DNA of 64,000 bases from Porticoccaceae bacterium (GTDB lineage: Bacteria; Pseudomonadota; Gammaproteobacteria; Pseudomonadales; Porticoccaceae), in the NCBI GenBank assembly GCA_023228865.1, contig JALOAH010000005.1, positions 16,938 through 80,937 of the forward strand, given 5' to 3'. Every line of letters begins with the position of its first letter. Position 1 is the first letter of the stretch. Shown here piece by piece: positions 21,505-31,676 of the stretch. The notes beneath the pieces were generated by a model. It did not search any database. It had not been told where the DNA came from and saw nothing but the letters and a program-made list of their open reading frames with translations. Made by a program: the position numbers and the translations under genes.

Positions 21505-23088
21505 TCAAACGATGCGACTGTCCCTGCTCTGCCAAAAAGGTTTGCGCAATTCGGTTTTAAGCACCTTGCCGGCACCGGACAAAGGCATGGGTTCGTCCCG
21601 GAAGCTGATGGACTTGGGCAGCTTGTATCCGGCAATTTTGTCGCGGCAGTGATCGATCAGCTCTTTTTCTGAGGGCGACTGCCCCTGGTGGACAATCACA
21701 ATGGCGTGAACCGCCTCGCCCCAGTCCTCGTGAGGAATGCCAATCACCGCCACATCGGCAACCGCCGGGTGGCTGATCAGGGTATTTTCCACTTCCGTGG
21801 TATAGACATTTTCACCGCCGCTGATAATCATGTCTTTGACTCTGTCGGCGATAAACAGATAACCCTGATCATTGACGTACCCGGCATCACCGGTTGCCAC
21901 CCAGCCGTTTTTGAGGGTTTTGGCGGTTTCTTCAGGTTTATTCCAGTAACCCAGCATGGCATTGGGGCCGCGCACCCAGATCTCTCCCGCCACACCCACA
22001 GGGCAGTCACTGCCGTCCTCGGCCACAATACGCACCTCACTAACCGCGGTGGGCAGGCCTGCGGATTTCAGTTTAATACCGCCCTCGCGGTGATCCTGCG
22101 CTGACAGGGTCGAGACCACCGGCGCCAGTTCTGTCTGCCCGTAAGCCTGGGTCAAACCCACCCGAGGCCAGACTTGAAGGCATTTTTTGAGGATTTCAGC
22201 GGGCATGGGAGATGCGCCATAAACCAGCATTTGCAGGGACGAGGCGGCAATTTTGTCGGCATCGGAATGATTGAGAAGCATCTTGATCATCGCCGGCACC
22301 AGAATAACGTGGGTGACATTTTCATTGAGGATGATGTCGACAACCGCGCCGGGATCAAACCTCGGCACCATGATATGGGTGGCAGCGCTGAGGGTTGCCG
22401 CATTGGAAACCGCCATATCCGCCATATGAAACATGGGCGCAGCGTGCAGATACACGCTGTTTCTGGACAGGGCAAAATCCGGCAGAGCGCCCATTGCACT
22501 GGCCCAGAGCGCCCGGTGGGGCTGCATCACACCCTTGGGAAACCCGGTGGTGCCACCAGTGTAGAAGATACCGGCGAGATCATCCCCCTGCCGCATAGAA
22601 GGCTTGCTGGGGTTGTGGCTCTGAATCAGTGTTTCAGCAGACACCGCCCAGGGCGGGCATTCAGCATCGCCCAGATAGACGCAGGCTTGCAGAGAGGGAA
22701 CGCTTTTCAGCAAGGACTCTACCTGGCTGACGAAGGTATCGTCAAAAAACAGAATACGGCTGTCAGAATCGTCGAGAGCGTAGTGATTTTCGGCTTCGAC
22801 CCAGCGGGTATTGAGGGGCACCAGGGTATAGCCCGCCCAGGAAATGGCAAACAGCGCCTCAAAATAGCGGTCGCTGTTCAGGCTCAACAACGCCACGGAT
22901 TCCGCTTCGGCAGTGGCGTTGCCATCAACGGCCGCACGCCCGATGTCGAGATCCCTGAGCCCCGCCGCCAGCCTGGCAATACGGTCAACAAATTCTGTCC
23001 AGCTGTGCTCGCGACCATTGAATCTGGTGGCGATTCCCTGGGGATTGTGCCGGGCGGCACGCAAAATCATTGCGGGTAGAGAAACCAT
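21505..23088 (-). CDS. acyl-CoA synthetase (AMP-forming ligase)
   Basis: This 527-residue member of the ANL superfamily activates a carboxylic acid with ATP and CoA. The phosphate loop YTGGTTGFPKG (about 167-177), the YGQTE motif, TGDAGYVNDQGY and the hinge DRVKDMIISGGENVY are all present. The C-terminal catalytic lysine motif reads PLSGAGKVLKTELR. Composition suggests a medium- or long-chain fatty-acid ligase, though benzoate-like or cyclic acid substrates cannot be excluded. It stands alone, divergent from ppiB, and 216 bases separate it from glnS. Confidence 0.88.
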   Translation of the reverse strand: MVSLPAMILRAARHNPQGIATRFNGREHSWTEFVDRIARLAAGLRDLDIGRAAVDGNATAEAESVALLSLNSDRYFEALFAISWAGYTLVPLNTRWVEAENHYALDDSDSRILFFDDTFVSQVESLLKSVPSLQACVYLGDAECPPWAVSAETLIQSHNPSKPSMRQGDDLAGIFYTGGTTGFPKGVMQPHRALWASAMGALPDFALSRNSVYLHAAPMFHMADMAVSNAATLSAATHIMVPRFDPGAVVDIILNENVTHVILVPAMIKMLLNHSDADKIAASSLQMLVYGASPMPAEILKKCLQVWPRVGLTQAYGQTELAPVVSTLSAQDHREGGIKLKSAGLPTAVSEVRIVAEDGSDCPVGVAGEIWVRGPNAMLGYWNKPEETAKTLKNGWVATGDAGYVNDQGYLFIADRVKDMIISGGENVYTTEVENTLISHPAVADVAVIGIPHEDWGEAVHAIVIVHQGQSPSEKELIDHCRDKIAGYKLPKSISFRDEPMPLSGAGKVLKTELRKPFWQSRDSRIV

Positions 23089-23312
23089 ATCGACCTTTTT
23101 ACGTTTATAATGTCAGCCATTCAAGGAATGGATTATAGCCAGAGCCCCACTGATTGCTAGCCAATACCAGGGGCGAACAGGCTTGTGGCAGGACAGCTGA
23201 GCGCCAACCTTCAATGCCGAGTTCGTCTCACCCACCCTATTCCGACAATTTTTCGTTCAACTTGGCCGCCAAAATCTTTATCATTGGCGCCGTAACCACA
23301 CAGGAATGATTA

Positions 23313-23822
23313 ATGATTACCCTACATACCAACTACGGCGACATTGTCGTCGAACTCAATTTTGACAAGGCACCCAAAACCGCTGCCAACTTCCTTCAGT
23401 ACTGCCGCGACCAATTCTACGCCGGCACTATTTTCCACCGTGTTATCAACGGCTTTATGGTTCAGGGCGGCGGCATGGATGAAAACATGAAAGAAAAAGC
23501 CTCCCGCGCACCCATCGAAAACGAGGCTGACAACGGCCTTAAAAACGATACGGGCACCCTGGCGATGGCGCGCACCAACGACCCTCACTCAGCATCTTCC
23601 CAGTTTTTTATCAATGTGGCTGACAATGACTTTCTCAACCACAAGGGCAAAAACCTCCAGGGTTGGGGCTACGCCGTCTTCGGCCGTGTTGTCGATGGCA
23701 TGGAAACCGTCAACAAAATCAAAGCAGTGCCCACCGGCAGTAAAGGCTTTCACCAGGACGTTCCCACCGAGCTGGTCATTATCGAGCGCGTCAGCATTTC
23801 TGACGCCTATGCCGACAAATAA
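23313..23822 (+). CDS. ppiB: peptidyl-prolyl cis-trans isomerase B (cyclophilin)
   Basis: The 169-residue cytoplasmic cyclophilin catalyses proline isomerisation. Core motifs are [14 protein letters not shown] and [18 protein letters not shown], with the catalytic Arg in FHRV. It has no signal peptide, so it is the PpiB rather than the PpiA type. It lies 26 bases before lpxH, as in other gammaproteobacteria where ppiB and lpxH are neighbours. Confidence 0.95.
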   Translation: MITLHTNYGDIVVELNFDKAPKTAANFLQYCRDQFYAGTIFHRVINGFMVQGGGMDENMKEKASRAPIENEADNGLKNDTGTLAMARTNDPHSASSQFFINVADNDFLNHKGKNLQGWGYAVFGRVVDGMETVNKIKAVPTGSKGFHQDVPTELVIIERVSISDAYADK

Positions 23823-23848
23823 ATGTCGCAGCAAAAACCTCGACAACA

Positions 23849-24577
23849 ATGACAGATCTGCTGATTTCCGATCTCCACCTGTCGCCAGAACGCCCGGCCA
23901 TTACCCGGGCGTTTTTTGATTTTCTCGACAACCGCGCTCGACAAGCCCGCGGCCTCTATATTCTCGGCGACCTTGTCGAGGCCTGGATCGGCGACGACGA
24001 CCCGGATCAACTCAGCAGGGATCTGGTGGCAAGACTTCGCAACCTCAGCGACAGCGGCACCGGTCTCTATATCCAGCACGGCAACCGAGATTTCCTTATG
24101 GGCAAACGTTTTGCCCGCGAGACCGGCGCAACCCTGCTGGGGGATTACCATATTATTGAAAACCCCGAGTACGCCAGCCTCGGCAGAATTCTCCTCTGCC
24201 ACGGCGATACCCTGTGCAGTGACGATGTCGACTATCAGCGCTTTCGCCGCAAAGTGCGCAGGCCACTGAATCGCTGGCTGTTAGCACACCTGCCCTTGAA
24301 AAAGCGCCAGGCCATCGCCCGCAAATGGCGCAACCAAAGCAGCGCCGCCAACAGCAACAAGGCCGACAACATCATGGATGTCAACGGCGACACCGTTGCC
24401 GAGGTGATGCTCGCCTACAAGGCAAAAACCCTGATTCATGGCCATACCCACAGACCAGGCATTCACGATAACAAATTCGGAAAAAGAGTGGTGCTCGGCG
24501 ATTGGGCAGAACAGGGCTGGTATGCCAGTCTTGAGGATGGCGGTGTGAAGCTTGACGCCTTTGCCATCACGACCTAG
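23849..24577 (+). CDS. lpxH: UDP-2,3-diacylglucosamine diphosphatase LpxH
   Basis: The 242-residue metallophosphoesterase makes lipid X in lipid A synthesis. Metal ligands lie in DLHLSPERP, LGDLVEAWIGDDD, HGNRDFLMG and HGHTHRPG, the standard LpxH pattern. It forms a unit with ppiB. Peripheral membrane association is known for the family. Confidence 0.95.
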   Translation: MTDLLISDLHLSPERPAITRAFFDFLDNRARQARGLYILGDLVEAWIGDDDPDQLSRDLVARLRNLSDSGTGLYIQHGNRDFLMGKRFARETGATLLGDYHIIENPEYASLGRILLCHGDTLCSDDVDYQRFRRKVRRPLNRWLLAHLPLKKRQAIARKWRNQSSAANSNKADNIMDVNGDTVAEVMLAYKAKTLIHGHTHRPGIHDNKFGKRVVLGDWAEQGWYASLEDGGVKLDAFAITT

Positions 24578-24612
24578 CACTCTTTCAATTTCATTTTGTC
24601 TTATCGAACTGC

Positions 24613-24679
24613 CATCGCCAGCAGGGCTGGCTCCTACCGAATAATCATTTATTTGTAGGAGCCAGCCCTGCTGGCGATG
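24613..24679. repeat. REP-like perfect inverted repeat downstream of lpxH
   Basis: Two perfect 25-base arms (24613-24637 and 24655-24679) flank a 17-base A/T-rich loop. The arm core CGCCAGCAGGGCTGGCTCCT is like the extragenic palindromes abundant in Pseudomonas and relatives. It would form a very stable hairpin 36 bases past the lpxH stop, probably protecting or ending that transcript. No REP transposase (RAYT) gene is in the window. Confidence 0.8.
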
Positions 24680-24841
24680 TCTGAAGATTATTTATGGTAG
24701 ACAATATCAAATTGAAGCAACACGAGGAGACTTCCCCCAGGACTGCAATAAAACAGCAATTATTTTCCTATATAAAGGGCACATCTATTTATCCAGCCCT
24801 CAGGGTCCTAGATACTCTGGCCTTAATACACACCCTGCCCT

Positions 24842-26656
24842 ATGCCTGTGCGCAACGTTTCAATTAACCCTATGCAGCAATCTGCCAGCGACCAACTTAA
24901 ACGCATTCTGGAGAGCAATTGGCTGACAGCTGTTTTCCAGCCCATTGCCAATCTTGGCAAAAATAATGTCATTGGCTACGAAGGGCTGATTCGCGGCCCG
25001 GCAGGAACCGAACTCCAACCGGCGGCCGCACTGTTTGCGGCCGCCAACGCTCCCTGGCTGAGGGAGCGTCTGGAAATCGCTGCCATTGAACGGATTCTCA
25101 GCCAAGTGCGGCAAACACAGTCCCAGGGTTTTATCTTCCTCAATATCAGCGGCAATGTCCTCATCAATATCACCGCAAAATGGGGACTCCCACGATTTAT
25201 CAGTTGGCTTGAACAGCAGAAAGTGCCACTGAGTAAACTCATTTTCGAGATCACCGAGCACGAACGCATCGCCGACGTGGAGCAACTTAAAGCTGTGACC
25301 ACCAGCCTGCACGCCAGAGGTATAAGCTTTGCTCTGGACGATTTCGGCGATGGTCATTCCAGTCTTCGTGTTTGGGCGGAAATCCAACCCAGATTTGTCA
25401 AAATCGACAAATTCTTCACCGCTGATATCGCTAACATTGCCTATAAATCCAAAACACTTCACGCCCTTTGCCATATCTGCGAAACCCTGGGTGGAACCCT
25501 GATCGCCGAAGGCATTGAGAATGAAGAGCAACTTGGCGTCATCCGCGACTTGGGCATCACTCTGGGGCAAGGCTTTTATATCGCTCCTCCGGAAGCCGAA
25601 CCAGCGACCCGCATATCAGCCGCCGCTGCCGCCACCCTCGAAAACAAGGAAGTCACAGTTCTCAGTGATAACTTCTTTCTCGGTTCACAGCAGGTCAATG
25701 CAGAAAAACTTTCAATCGCCGCACCCATCATAGAACCTGATGAACCCAATGAAACTGCGCTTCATATCTTCCAGACAAATCCAGAACTCCACGCCCTACC
25801 TGTTATCCGCGACCATATCCCGGTTGGGCTTATCAATCGCAGGGATTTCATGGAAAGATTCACTCGCGCCTATCAGAAGGAATTGCTCGGCCAACGCCCC
25901 TGCAGCCTGCTGATGAATCACAACCCCAGACTGCTCGAACGCAGCGCAAACATCAGCGAAATGATCGGACTGCTGACATCAGAAGATCAACGCTATCTTT
26001 TCGAAGGCTTCATCGTTACCGACAATGGCAGATATTTTGGCATTGGTACGGGAGAATTACTGGTGCGCACCGTCACTGCCCAGCGTCTTGAAGCTGCCCG
26101 GCATGCCAATCCCCTGACGTTTCTTCCGGGCAATATTCCCATCAGCCAACACATTGACAAGCTGTTACGCAATGGCAAACCATTTTATGTGGCCTACTGC
26201 GATCTCAACCATTTCAAGCCCTACAATGATCAATACGGCTACTGGCGCGGCGACGAAATGATCCGCCTTGTCTCGCGCACCATACTCAATACCATCAACA
26301 ACCGAATGGATTTTATCGGTCATGTGGGCGGGGATGATTTCATTATCATTTTTCAGAGCCGAAACTGGGAGCAATTGTGTTGCGATATCATCGCCAGTTT
26401 CAATCTCCACGCCAGAGAGTTATACGACTCCCAGGAACTGGAGAACAATGGCATAACCGCCGAGGACAGGCACGGCCATGTAGTATTCTTTCCACTCACT
26501 ACCCTGGCCATCGGTGTGGTGACAGTAAATCCTCCCTATTACCACCAGGCGGAAGACGTGGCCTCTGCAGCGGCGGCAGCAAAAAGGCAGGCAAAGAAAA
26601 GGAATATAGGTTTCTGGATTGCAGATACAAACCCTGCCCCCATCTCTGAAACTTAA
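24842..26656 (+). CDS. EAL-CBS-GGDEF cyclic-di-GMP signalling protein
   Basis: This 604-residue cytoplasmic protein carries both cyclic-di-GMP domains in the order EAL, CBS pair, GGDEF. The EAL domain (about 25-265) keeps EGL (47-49), NISG, EITEH, LDDFGDGHSS, VKIDKFF and AEGIE, so phosphodiesterase activity is likely. The CBS-like region (about 270-420) may bind a nucleotide. The GGDEF domain (about 425-595) has DLNHFKPYND and GGDDF at 496-500, a functional variant, but no RxxD inhibitory site. No membrane segments or signal peptide are seen. It stands alone and ends 21 bases from miaE, which converges on it. Confidence 0.9.
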   Translation: MPVRNVSINPMQQSASDQLKRILESNWLTAVFQPIANLGKNNVIGYEGLIRGPAGTELQPAAALFAAANAPWLRERLEIAAIERILSQVRQTQSQGFIFLNISGNVLINITAKWGLPRFISWLEQQKVPLSKLIFEITEHERIADVEQLKAVTTSLHARGISFALDDFGDGHSSLRVWAEIQPRFVKIDKFFTADIANIAYKSKTLHALCHICETLGGTLIAEGIENEEQLGVIRDLGITLGQGFYIAPPEAEPATRISAAAAATLENKEVTVLSDNFFLGSQQVNAEKLSIAAPIIEPDEPNETALHIFQTNPELHALPVIRDHIPVGLINRRDFMERFTRAYQKELLGQRPCSLLMNHNPRLLERSANISEMIGLLTSEDQRYLFEGFIVTDNGRYFGIGTGELLVRTVTAQRLEAARHANPLTFLPGNIPISQHIDKLLRNGKPFYVAYCDLNHFKPYNDQYGYWRGDEMIRLVSRTILNTINNRMDFIGHVGGDDFIIIFQSRNWEQLCCDIIASFNLHARELYDSQELENNGITAEDRHGHVVFFPLTTLAIGVVTVNPPYYHQAEDVASAAAAAKRQAKKRNIGFWIADTNPAPISET

Positions 26657-26677
26657 GGGGAGGGAGAGGGTGATAGA

Positions 26678-27298
26678 TCAAACGGGCAAACCTGAGTGGA
26701 AACGAAACTCATCGTCAGGGCTTTCGATCAACCTCTTTTCGGCCTCGGCAACAAGGGCAATACGGTCACTGATATCCACCCCGGCAACCTTTTTGGCCAG
26801 ACTGAGATAATCCCGATAGTGGCGGCTCTCCGATTTCAGCAGCGAGGTGTAGAACTTTGCCAGCTCAGCATCCAAATGGGGCGCCAAAGCGGCAAAGCGC
26901 TCACAGGAACGGGCTTCAATAAAAGCGCCAATAATCAGAGTGTCCACCAATTTCCAGGGTTCCTGGGGACGTATCAGCTTGCGCAGTTCGGCGGCATAAC
27001 GGGAGGCGCTGACGTGCACATAGGCGATATTGCGCGCCGACATGATTTCCAAAACCTGCTCAAAATGGCGCAATTCTTCCCGCGCCAGCTTCGACATTTT
27101 ATTGAGCAGGTCGCTGTGATTGATATATTTATACATCAGCGACATGGCCGTGCCCGCCGCTTTTTTCTCACAGTTGGCGTGATCAATCAATAAAACTGAC
27201 TGCTGGCGGAGAGCCTCTTCAACCCACAAAGCCGGAGTTTCACAGGCCAAAAAAGCCTTGATTTCAACGAGGGCGGGACTTTCTTTAGCTTCACTCAT
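26678..27298 (-). CDS. miaE: tRNA-(ms2io6A37) hydroxylase MiaE
   Basis: The 206-residue ferritin-like diiron monooxygenase hydroxylates the isopentenyl group of ms2i6A37 in tRNA. Signature segments are FLACETPALWVEEAL, LLIDHANCEKKAAGTA, EELRHFEQV and ESRHYRDYL, which carry the Glu and His iron ligands. I chose the ATG at 27298 (MSEAKESPALVE); the longer frame to 27340 adds an unconserved stretch. It is transcribed toward the EAL-GGDEF gene. MiaE occurs in only part of the gammaproteobacteria. Confidence 0.92.
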   Translation of the reverse strand: MSEAKESPALVEIKAFLACETPALWVEEALRQQSVLLIDHANCEKKAAGTAMSLMYKYINHSDLLNKMSKLAREELRHFEQVLEIMSARNIAYVHVSASRYAAELRKLIRPQEPWKLVDTLIIGAFIEARSCERFAALAPHLDAELAKFYTSLLKSESRHYRDYLSLAKKVAGVDISDRIALVAEAEKRLIESPDDEFRFHSGLPV

Positions 27299-27399
27299 AA
27301 AACAATACTTAACTCGATAACCCAGGGTTGATAGCAACACGCCAATGGCCAGATAACACCGGCTTTCATCTGGCCGCTCGCGGACAGTCCTCGCAAAGC

Positions 27400-28044
27400 T
27401 TATTTTTTCAGCATTTTCTGCATATCTGCCTGCTGGGCGCGATCCAGTTCAATAACCAGCTCCCGCTCAGCCATGCGCCGCCGCCATGGGGACAGCACAG
27501 GGGACAACTCATCAATATTGACATCCAGACACCGACCGGCAATAAAGTCGGCAAAGGCGAGGCAATAATAGGCAAAAATATCTGCCGCAGAGAAGTTCTC
27601 CCCCGTCAGCCACGGCTTTACTGCCGCCAATTTCTCCAGCGCCGCCACCCCTTTTTTCAACTCAACGACAGCCCGTGATTTTCTGTGCTCCTCAAGTACT
27701 TTGCCACCAAATACAGTGGCCAGCAGTGGCCTTGCCGCACCATCGATGTATTTTTCAGATATGTGACAGAGGCGCCTGACTGCAGCTTTCTTGAACGGGT
27801 CTTTGGGAAACAGGGGAATTTCCGGATAGATATCCTCGAGAAATTCGACAATAACCTGGGTTTCCGAAATAAAGCCTTCCCGCACTTCAAGCACGGGGAT
27901 TTTACCCAAAGGACTGATGGCGAGAAATTCCTCCGCCTGGGATGGCATGGTATAAATTTCTTCAAAATCCAGACCTTTTTCCAGCATCGCCAGTTTGACG
28001 ATATTGTAGTAATTACTGAGCGGTGCACCGTAAAGTTTGAACAT
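27400..28044 (-). CDS. glutathione S-transferase family protein
   Basis: This 214-residue protein has a thioredoxin-like N-terminal domain (MFKLYGAPLSNYYNIVKLAM, with IPVLEV and a glutathione-contact E(T/S) in FISETQ) and an all-helical C-terminal domain. It may conjugate or isomerise electrophiles. The ATG at 28044 gives the conserved start; the upstream extension in the same frame lacks support. No neighbour indicates the substrate. Confidence 0.88.
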   Translation of the reverse strand: MFKLYGAPLSNYYNIVKLAMLEKGLDFEEIYTMPSQAEEFLAISPLGKIPVLEVREGFISETQVIVEFLEDIYPEIPLFPKDPFKKAAVRRLCHISEKYIDGAARPLLATVFGGKVLEEHRKSRAVVELKKGVAALEKLAAVKPWLTGENFSAADIFAYYCLAFADFIAGRCLDVNIDELSPVLSPWRRRMAERELVIELDRAQQADMQKMLKK

Positions 28045-28508
28045 GAAAATGCTCCTTTTCAATTTTCTGTTGTTGCGCCCCTGGCTTGTTTCACACCTGG
28101 CATCTCTCTGCTTTCTGGCTGGCAGCGGCGGTTTATAACCTACGCCTTCCAAGGCAGGTGAACTATTATGGATTGCAGGCAGAAATGCAATGTCTCGCCA
28201 GTTGCGCAATAGCGGCGGAGTCTCACTCCCCGGGCCTTCCGTGGGCGTGCTCACCGCACCAGCGCTTCAAACCCTGGTTTTCACGGGGCAGTTTGGGAGC
28301 CGGAGAGTTGCCGCCCATGGGGTTGGCAACCAGAGGGACAGAGCACTGCACGTCTTCACTTGGTTATCATTAGCTTAGTAACCGCAGCAAATTTCCGGTA
28401 GAATTGTCGGCTGCGGGCTATCCGGCCCCCCATCGATGTGTGTCATCGATAGCCCCGACTCCGGCAACCACCGGGGCGGGTAAATCCATCAAATATGAGG
28501 ACCTAACC
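28045..28508. other. intergenic region upstream of acnB
   Basis: This 464-base stretch has no credible gene. It contains a small hairpin at 28432-28450 (ATCGATG-TGTGT-CATCGAT) about 60 bases before the acnB start and a TAGAAT at 28399-28404 that could be a -10 element, without a good -35. It presumably holds the acnB promoter and leader. Confidence 0.55.
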
Positions 28509-31121
28509 GTGCTTGAAGCTTATCGCCAACACGTAGAAGAACGCGCTGCCGAAGGCGTGCCCCCCAAACCCCTGAACGCCGAATGGACAGCTGCACTGGT
28601 TGAGTTGCTCAAAGCGCCCCCCGCTGGCGAAGAAGAATTTCTGCTCGACCTGATCACCAACCGCGTACCGCCGGGCGTGGACGATGCGGCTTACGTCAAA
28701 GCCGGTTTTCTTACCGCTATCGTCAAGGGTGAAGCCTCATCCCCCATCCTCGGCAAAGAAAAAGCGGTCGAACTGCTCGGCATGATGCTCGGCGGTTACA
28801 ACATCGCCACCCTGGTTGAACTCCTCGACGACAGCGCCCTCGCCGCTCTCGCCGGTGAACAGCTCAAGCACACCCTGCTGATGTTTGACGCTTTCCACGA
28901 TGTTGAAAGCAAAGCCAAGGCGGGCAATGCCGTCGCCAAAGAAGTACTGCAGTCATGGGCCGATGGCGAATGGTTTCTGGCCAAGCCCGACGTGCCGGAA
29001 AAAATCACCACTGCGGTTTTCAAGGTCACTGGCGAAACCAATACCGACGACCTCTCCCCCGCTCCGGATGCCTGGTCGCGCCCCGATATTCCCCTCCATG
29101 CCCGCGCCATGTACAAAATGGCTCGCGACGGCATTACCCCAGACGAACCCGGTGTCGTTGGCCCCATCAAGCAAATTGAAGCCCTCAATGCCCGCGGCTA
29201 CAAGGTCGCCTTTGTCGGCGACGTGGTGGGTACCGGCTCCTCGCGCAAATCCGCCACCAACTCGGTGCTTTGGTTCTTCGGCGACGACATGCCCGGCGTA
29301 CCCAACAAGCGCACCGGCGGCATCTGTATCGGCAGCAAGGTTGCCCCTATTTTCTACAACACCATGGAAGATTCCGGCGCTCTGGTTTTTGAAGCCCCGG
29401 TGGACGAAATTCAACAGGGACAGATCATCGATATTTTTCCCTATGAGGGCAAAATCACCGACCACGACAGTGGCAAAGTTCTTTCCCAATTCGAACTCAA
29501 ATCCCAGGTGCTGCTGGATGAGGTGCGCGCCGGTGGCCGTATCAACCTGATTGTGGGTCGCGGCCTTACCAACCGCGCCCGCGAGGCGCTTGGATTGGGT
29601 CACAGCGACCTGTTCCGCACCCCGGAACAACCCGCCGACTCCGGCAAAGGCTACACTCTGGCGCAAAAAATGGTAGGCAAAGCCTGCGGCATGCCCGGCG
29701 TTCGCCCCGGCACCTACTGCGAGCCGAAAATGACCACCGTCGGCTCCCAGGACACCACGGGACCCATGACCCGCGACGAACTCAAAGATCTCGCCTGCCT
29801 GGGTTTTCAGGCCGACCTCGTCATGCAGTCCTTTTGCCACACGGCGGCCTATCCCAAGCCTGTGGACGTGGATACCCAGCACACTCTGCCCGACTTTATT
29901 CGCAATCGCGGCGGTGTAAGCCTCCGTCCCGGCGACGGCATCATTCACAGCTGGCTCAACCGCATGCTGCTGCCCGATACGGTCGGCACCGGCGGCGACT
30001 CCCACACCCGCTTCCCCATGGGTATCTCCTTCCCGGCGGGTTCCGGCCTGGTAGCTTTCGCCGCTGCCACCGGCGTCATGCCCCTGGATATGCCCGAGTC
30101 TGTACTGGTGCGTTTTAAAGGCAAAATGCAACCCGGCATCACATTGCGGGATCTGGTGCACGCCATTCCCTACTACGGCATCAAAGCCGGCCTGCTCACC
30201 GTTGAGAAAAAGGGCAAGAAGAACATCTTCTCCGGCCGTATTCTTGAGATTGAAGGCCTCGACAATCTGACCGTTGAACAGGCGTTTGAACTCTCCGACG
30301 CCTCCGCCGAGCGCTCTGCTGCCGGTTGCACCATTAAAATGTCTGAAGACTCTGTGGCCGAATACCTGCGCTCCAACGTCACCCTGCTGCGCTGGATGAT
30401 TTCCGAAGGCTACGGGGACCCCAGAACCCTGGAGCGCCGCGTGCGCAAAATGGAAGAGTGGCTGGCCAACCCGAGCCTGATGAGTGCCGACGCCGACGCC
30501 GAGTACGCTGCGGTTATCGAAATTGATCTCAACGACATCAAAGAGCCCATTGTCTGCGCCCCCAACGACCCAGACGATGCCCGCCTGCTCTCCGATGTCG
30601 CTGGCGACAAGGTCGATGAAATCTTTATCGGCTCCTGCATGACCAACATCGGCCACTTCCGCGCTGCGGGCAAAATGCTCGCCAAAGCGCCCGCGCTGTC
30701 CACCCGCTTCTGGATTTGTCCGCCCACCCGCATGGACGAGCACACCCTCATGGAGGAAGGTTACTACGCCATCTACGGCAAAGCCGGTGCCCGCACCGAA
30801 ATGCCCGGCTGCTCCCTGTGCATGGGCAACCAGGCGCGGGTGGCACCAAAATCCACGGTATTGTCCACCTCAACCCGCAACTTCCCCAACCGTCTCGGCG
30901 ACGGCGCCAATGTCTACCTGACATCCGCCGAGCTCGCCACCGTTGGCGGCATTCTGGGTCGGTTGCCGACACCGGCGGAATATATGGAATACGCCAGCCA
31001 GCTCGATGCCATGTCGGCGGATATCTACCGCTACATGAACTTCGATCAAATCGAGTCCTTCCAGAAAGCGGCAGCAGACGGCAAGCGCATTGCCGCCGAA
31101 CTGATCGTGGAAGTGGCCTGA
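28509..31121 (+). CDS. acnB: aconitate hydratase B
   Basis: The 870-residue bifunctional aconitase/2-methylaconitate hydratase interconverts citrate and isocitrate. I place the start at the GTG at 28509 because TGAGGA sits seven bases upstream and the protein then begins [15 protein letters not shown] like E. coli AcnB. The 4Fe-4S cysteines are in GSCMTNIGH and CSLCMGNQ. The HEAT-like N-terminal domain and the swapped domain 4 are present, giving the B-type order. A strong terminator follows. AcnB completes the citrate step beside the TCA cluster some 24 kb away. Confidence 0.96.
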   Translation: MLEAYRQHVEERAAEGVPPKPLNAEWTAALVELLKAPPAGEEEFLLDLITNRVPPGVDDAAYVKAGFLTAIVKGEASSPILGKEKAVELLGMMLGGYNIATLVELLDDSALAALAGEQLKHTLLMFDAFHDVESKAKAGNAVAKEVLQSWADGEWFLAKPDVPEKITTAVFKVTGETNTDDLSPAPDAWSRPDIPLHARAMYKMARDGITPDEPGVVGPIKQIEALNARGYKVAFVGDVVGTGSSRKSATNSVLWFFGDDMPGVPNKRTGGICIGSKVAPIFYNTMEDSGALVFEAPVDEIQQGQIIDIFPYEGKITDHDSGKVLSQFELKSQVLLDEVRAGGRINLIVGRGLTNRAREALGLGHSDLFRTPEQPADSGKGYTLAQKMVGKACGMPGVRPGTYCEPKMTTVGSQDTTGPMTRDELKDLACLGFQADLVMQSFCHTAAYPKPVDVDTQHTLPDFIRNRGGVSLRPGDGIIHSWLNRMLLPDTVGTGGDSHTRFPMGISFPAGSGLVAFAAATGVMPLDMPESVLVRFKGKMQPGITLRDLVHAIPYYGIKAGLLTVEKKGKKNIFSGRILEIEGLDNLTVEQAFELSDASAERSAAGCTIKMSEDSVAEYLRSNVTLLRWMISEGYGDPRTLERRVRKMEEWLANPSLMSADADAEYAAVIEIDLNDIKEPIVCAPNDPDDARLLSDVAGDKVDEIFIGSCMTNIGHFRAAGKMLAKAPALSTRFWICPPTRMDEHTLMEEGYYAIYGKAGARTEMPGCSLCMGNQARVAPKSTVLSTSTRNFPNRLGDGANVYLTSAELATVGGILGRLPTPAEYMEYASQLDAMSADIYRYMNFDQIESFQKAAADGKRIAAELIVEVA

Positions 31122-31162
31122 GACATGACCTGACATGGTAACCGGTTAAACGCGGCTACCTG

Positions 31163-31189
31163 AAAAACCCCGCTTCGGCGGGGTTTTTT
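31163..31189 (+). terminator. rho-independent terminator of acnB
   Basis: Arms AAAAACCCCGC and GCGGGGTTTTT enclose a TTCG tetraloop, followed by a T tract. It starts 41 bases after the acnB stop. Confidence 0.92.
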
Positions 31190-31276
31190 ATGGGCGCAAG
31201 TTACGGGGAAAATCAAAAATTCCGGGAATACCGCCGAAATGTAGCAACGCTTTTGGGGTTATCCCGACAGGGCTTG

Positions 31277-31498
31277 TTAATAGGTCGAATTTGGCGTGTT
31301 TTCAGGGTTTATCTCAGCATAGACTTCTTCGGGATCAACATCATTGATCAACAAAACCTCCCTGACAGCCTCTATATGCTCAAGGATTTTTTGGTAGCGA
31401 TCACCATATTCATACCTGGTGATCTCAATAGCCTTGGGCATATAGGTAAAGGCTATTTTCAGGGCGTTCAACGCTGCTTCGTCCAGTTTATCGTTCAT
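31277..31498 (-). CDS. small hypothetical protein, 73 residues
   Basis: This acidic, soluble, helical-looking protein begins MNDKLDEAALNALKIAFTYM and has a patch IEITRYEYGDRYQKILEHIE before a low-complexity ending. Upstream of the ATG is a purine-rich AAAGGCTGAGG sequence. It has the look of a conserved single-domain protein, but I recognise no family. It lies alone between the acnB terminator and the Gcr-family gene, on the opposite strand to both. Confidence 0.7.
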   Translation of the reverse strand: MNDKLDEAALNALKIAFTYMPKAIEITRYEYGDRYQKILEHIEAVREVLLINDVDPEEVYAEINPENTPNSTY

Positions 31499-31676
31499 AC
31501 CAACCTCAGCCTTTCATTAACAAGGTTTCGATTATAGCTGCTCTCTCAAAAGCGGGGCTTACGCTTTTCAGCCCCATGCAAAAAAGTAGATCGCGCCTCT
31601 ATCCTGCAGCAACCATTGCACTACCTCCCCGTTACCCTGAAAATGCATTCGTTAACCCAACCAGGTTGAGCAACGT

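Noticed and set aside
28953..30743. Open frame of 596 codons antisense to acnB
   Set aside because: It lies wholly opposite acnB and its Gly/His/Ala-rich translation has no domain pattern; a by-product of the codon bias of acnB.
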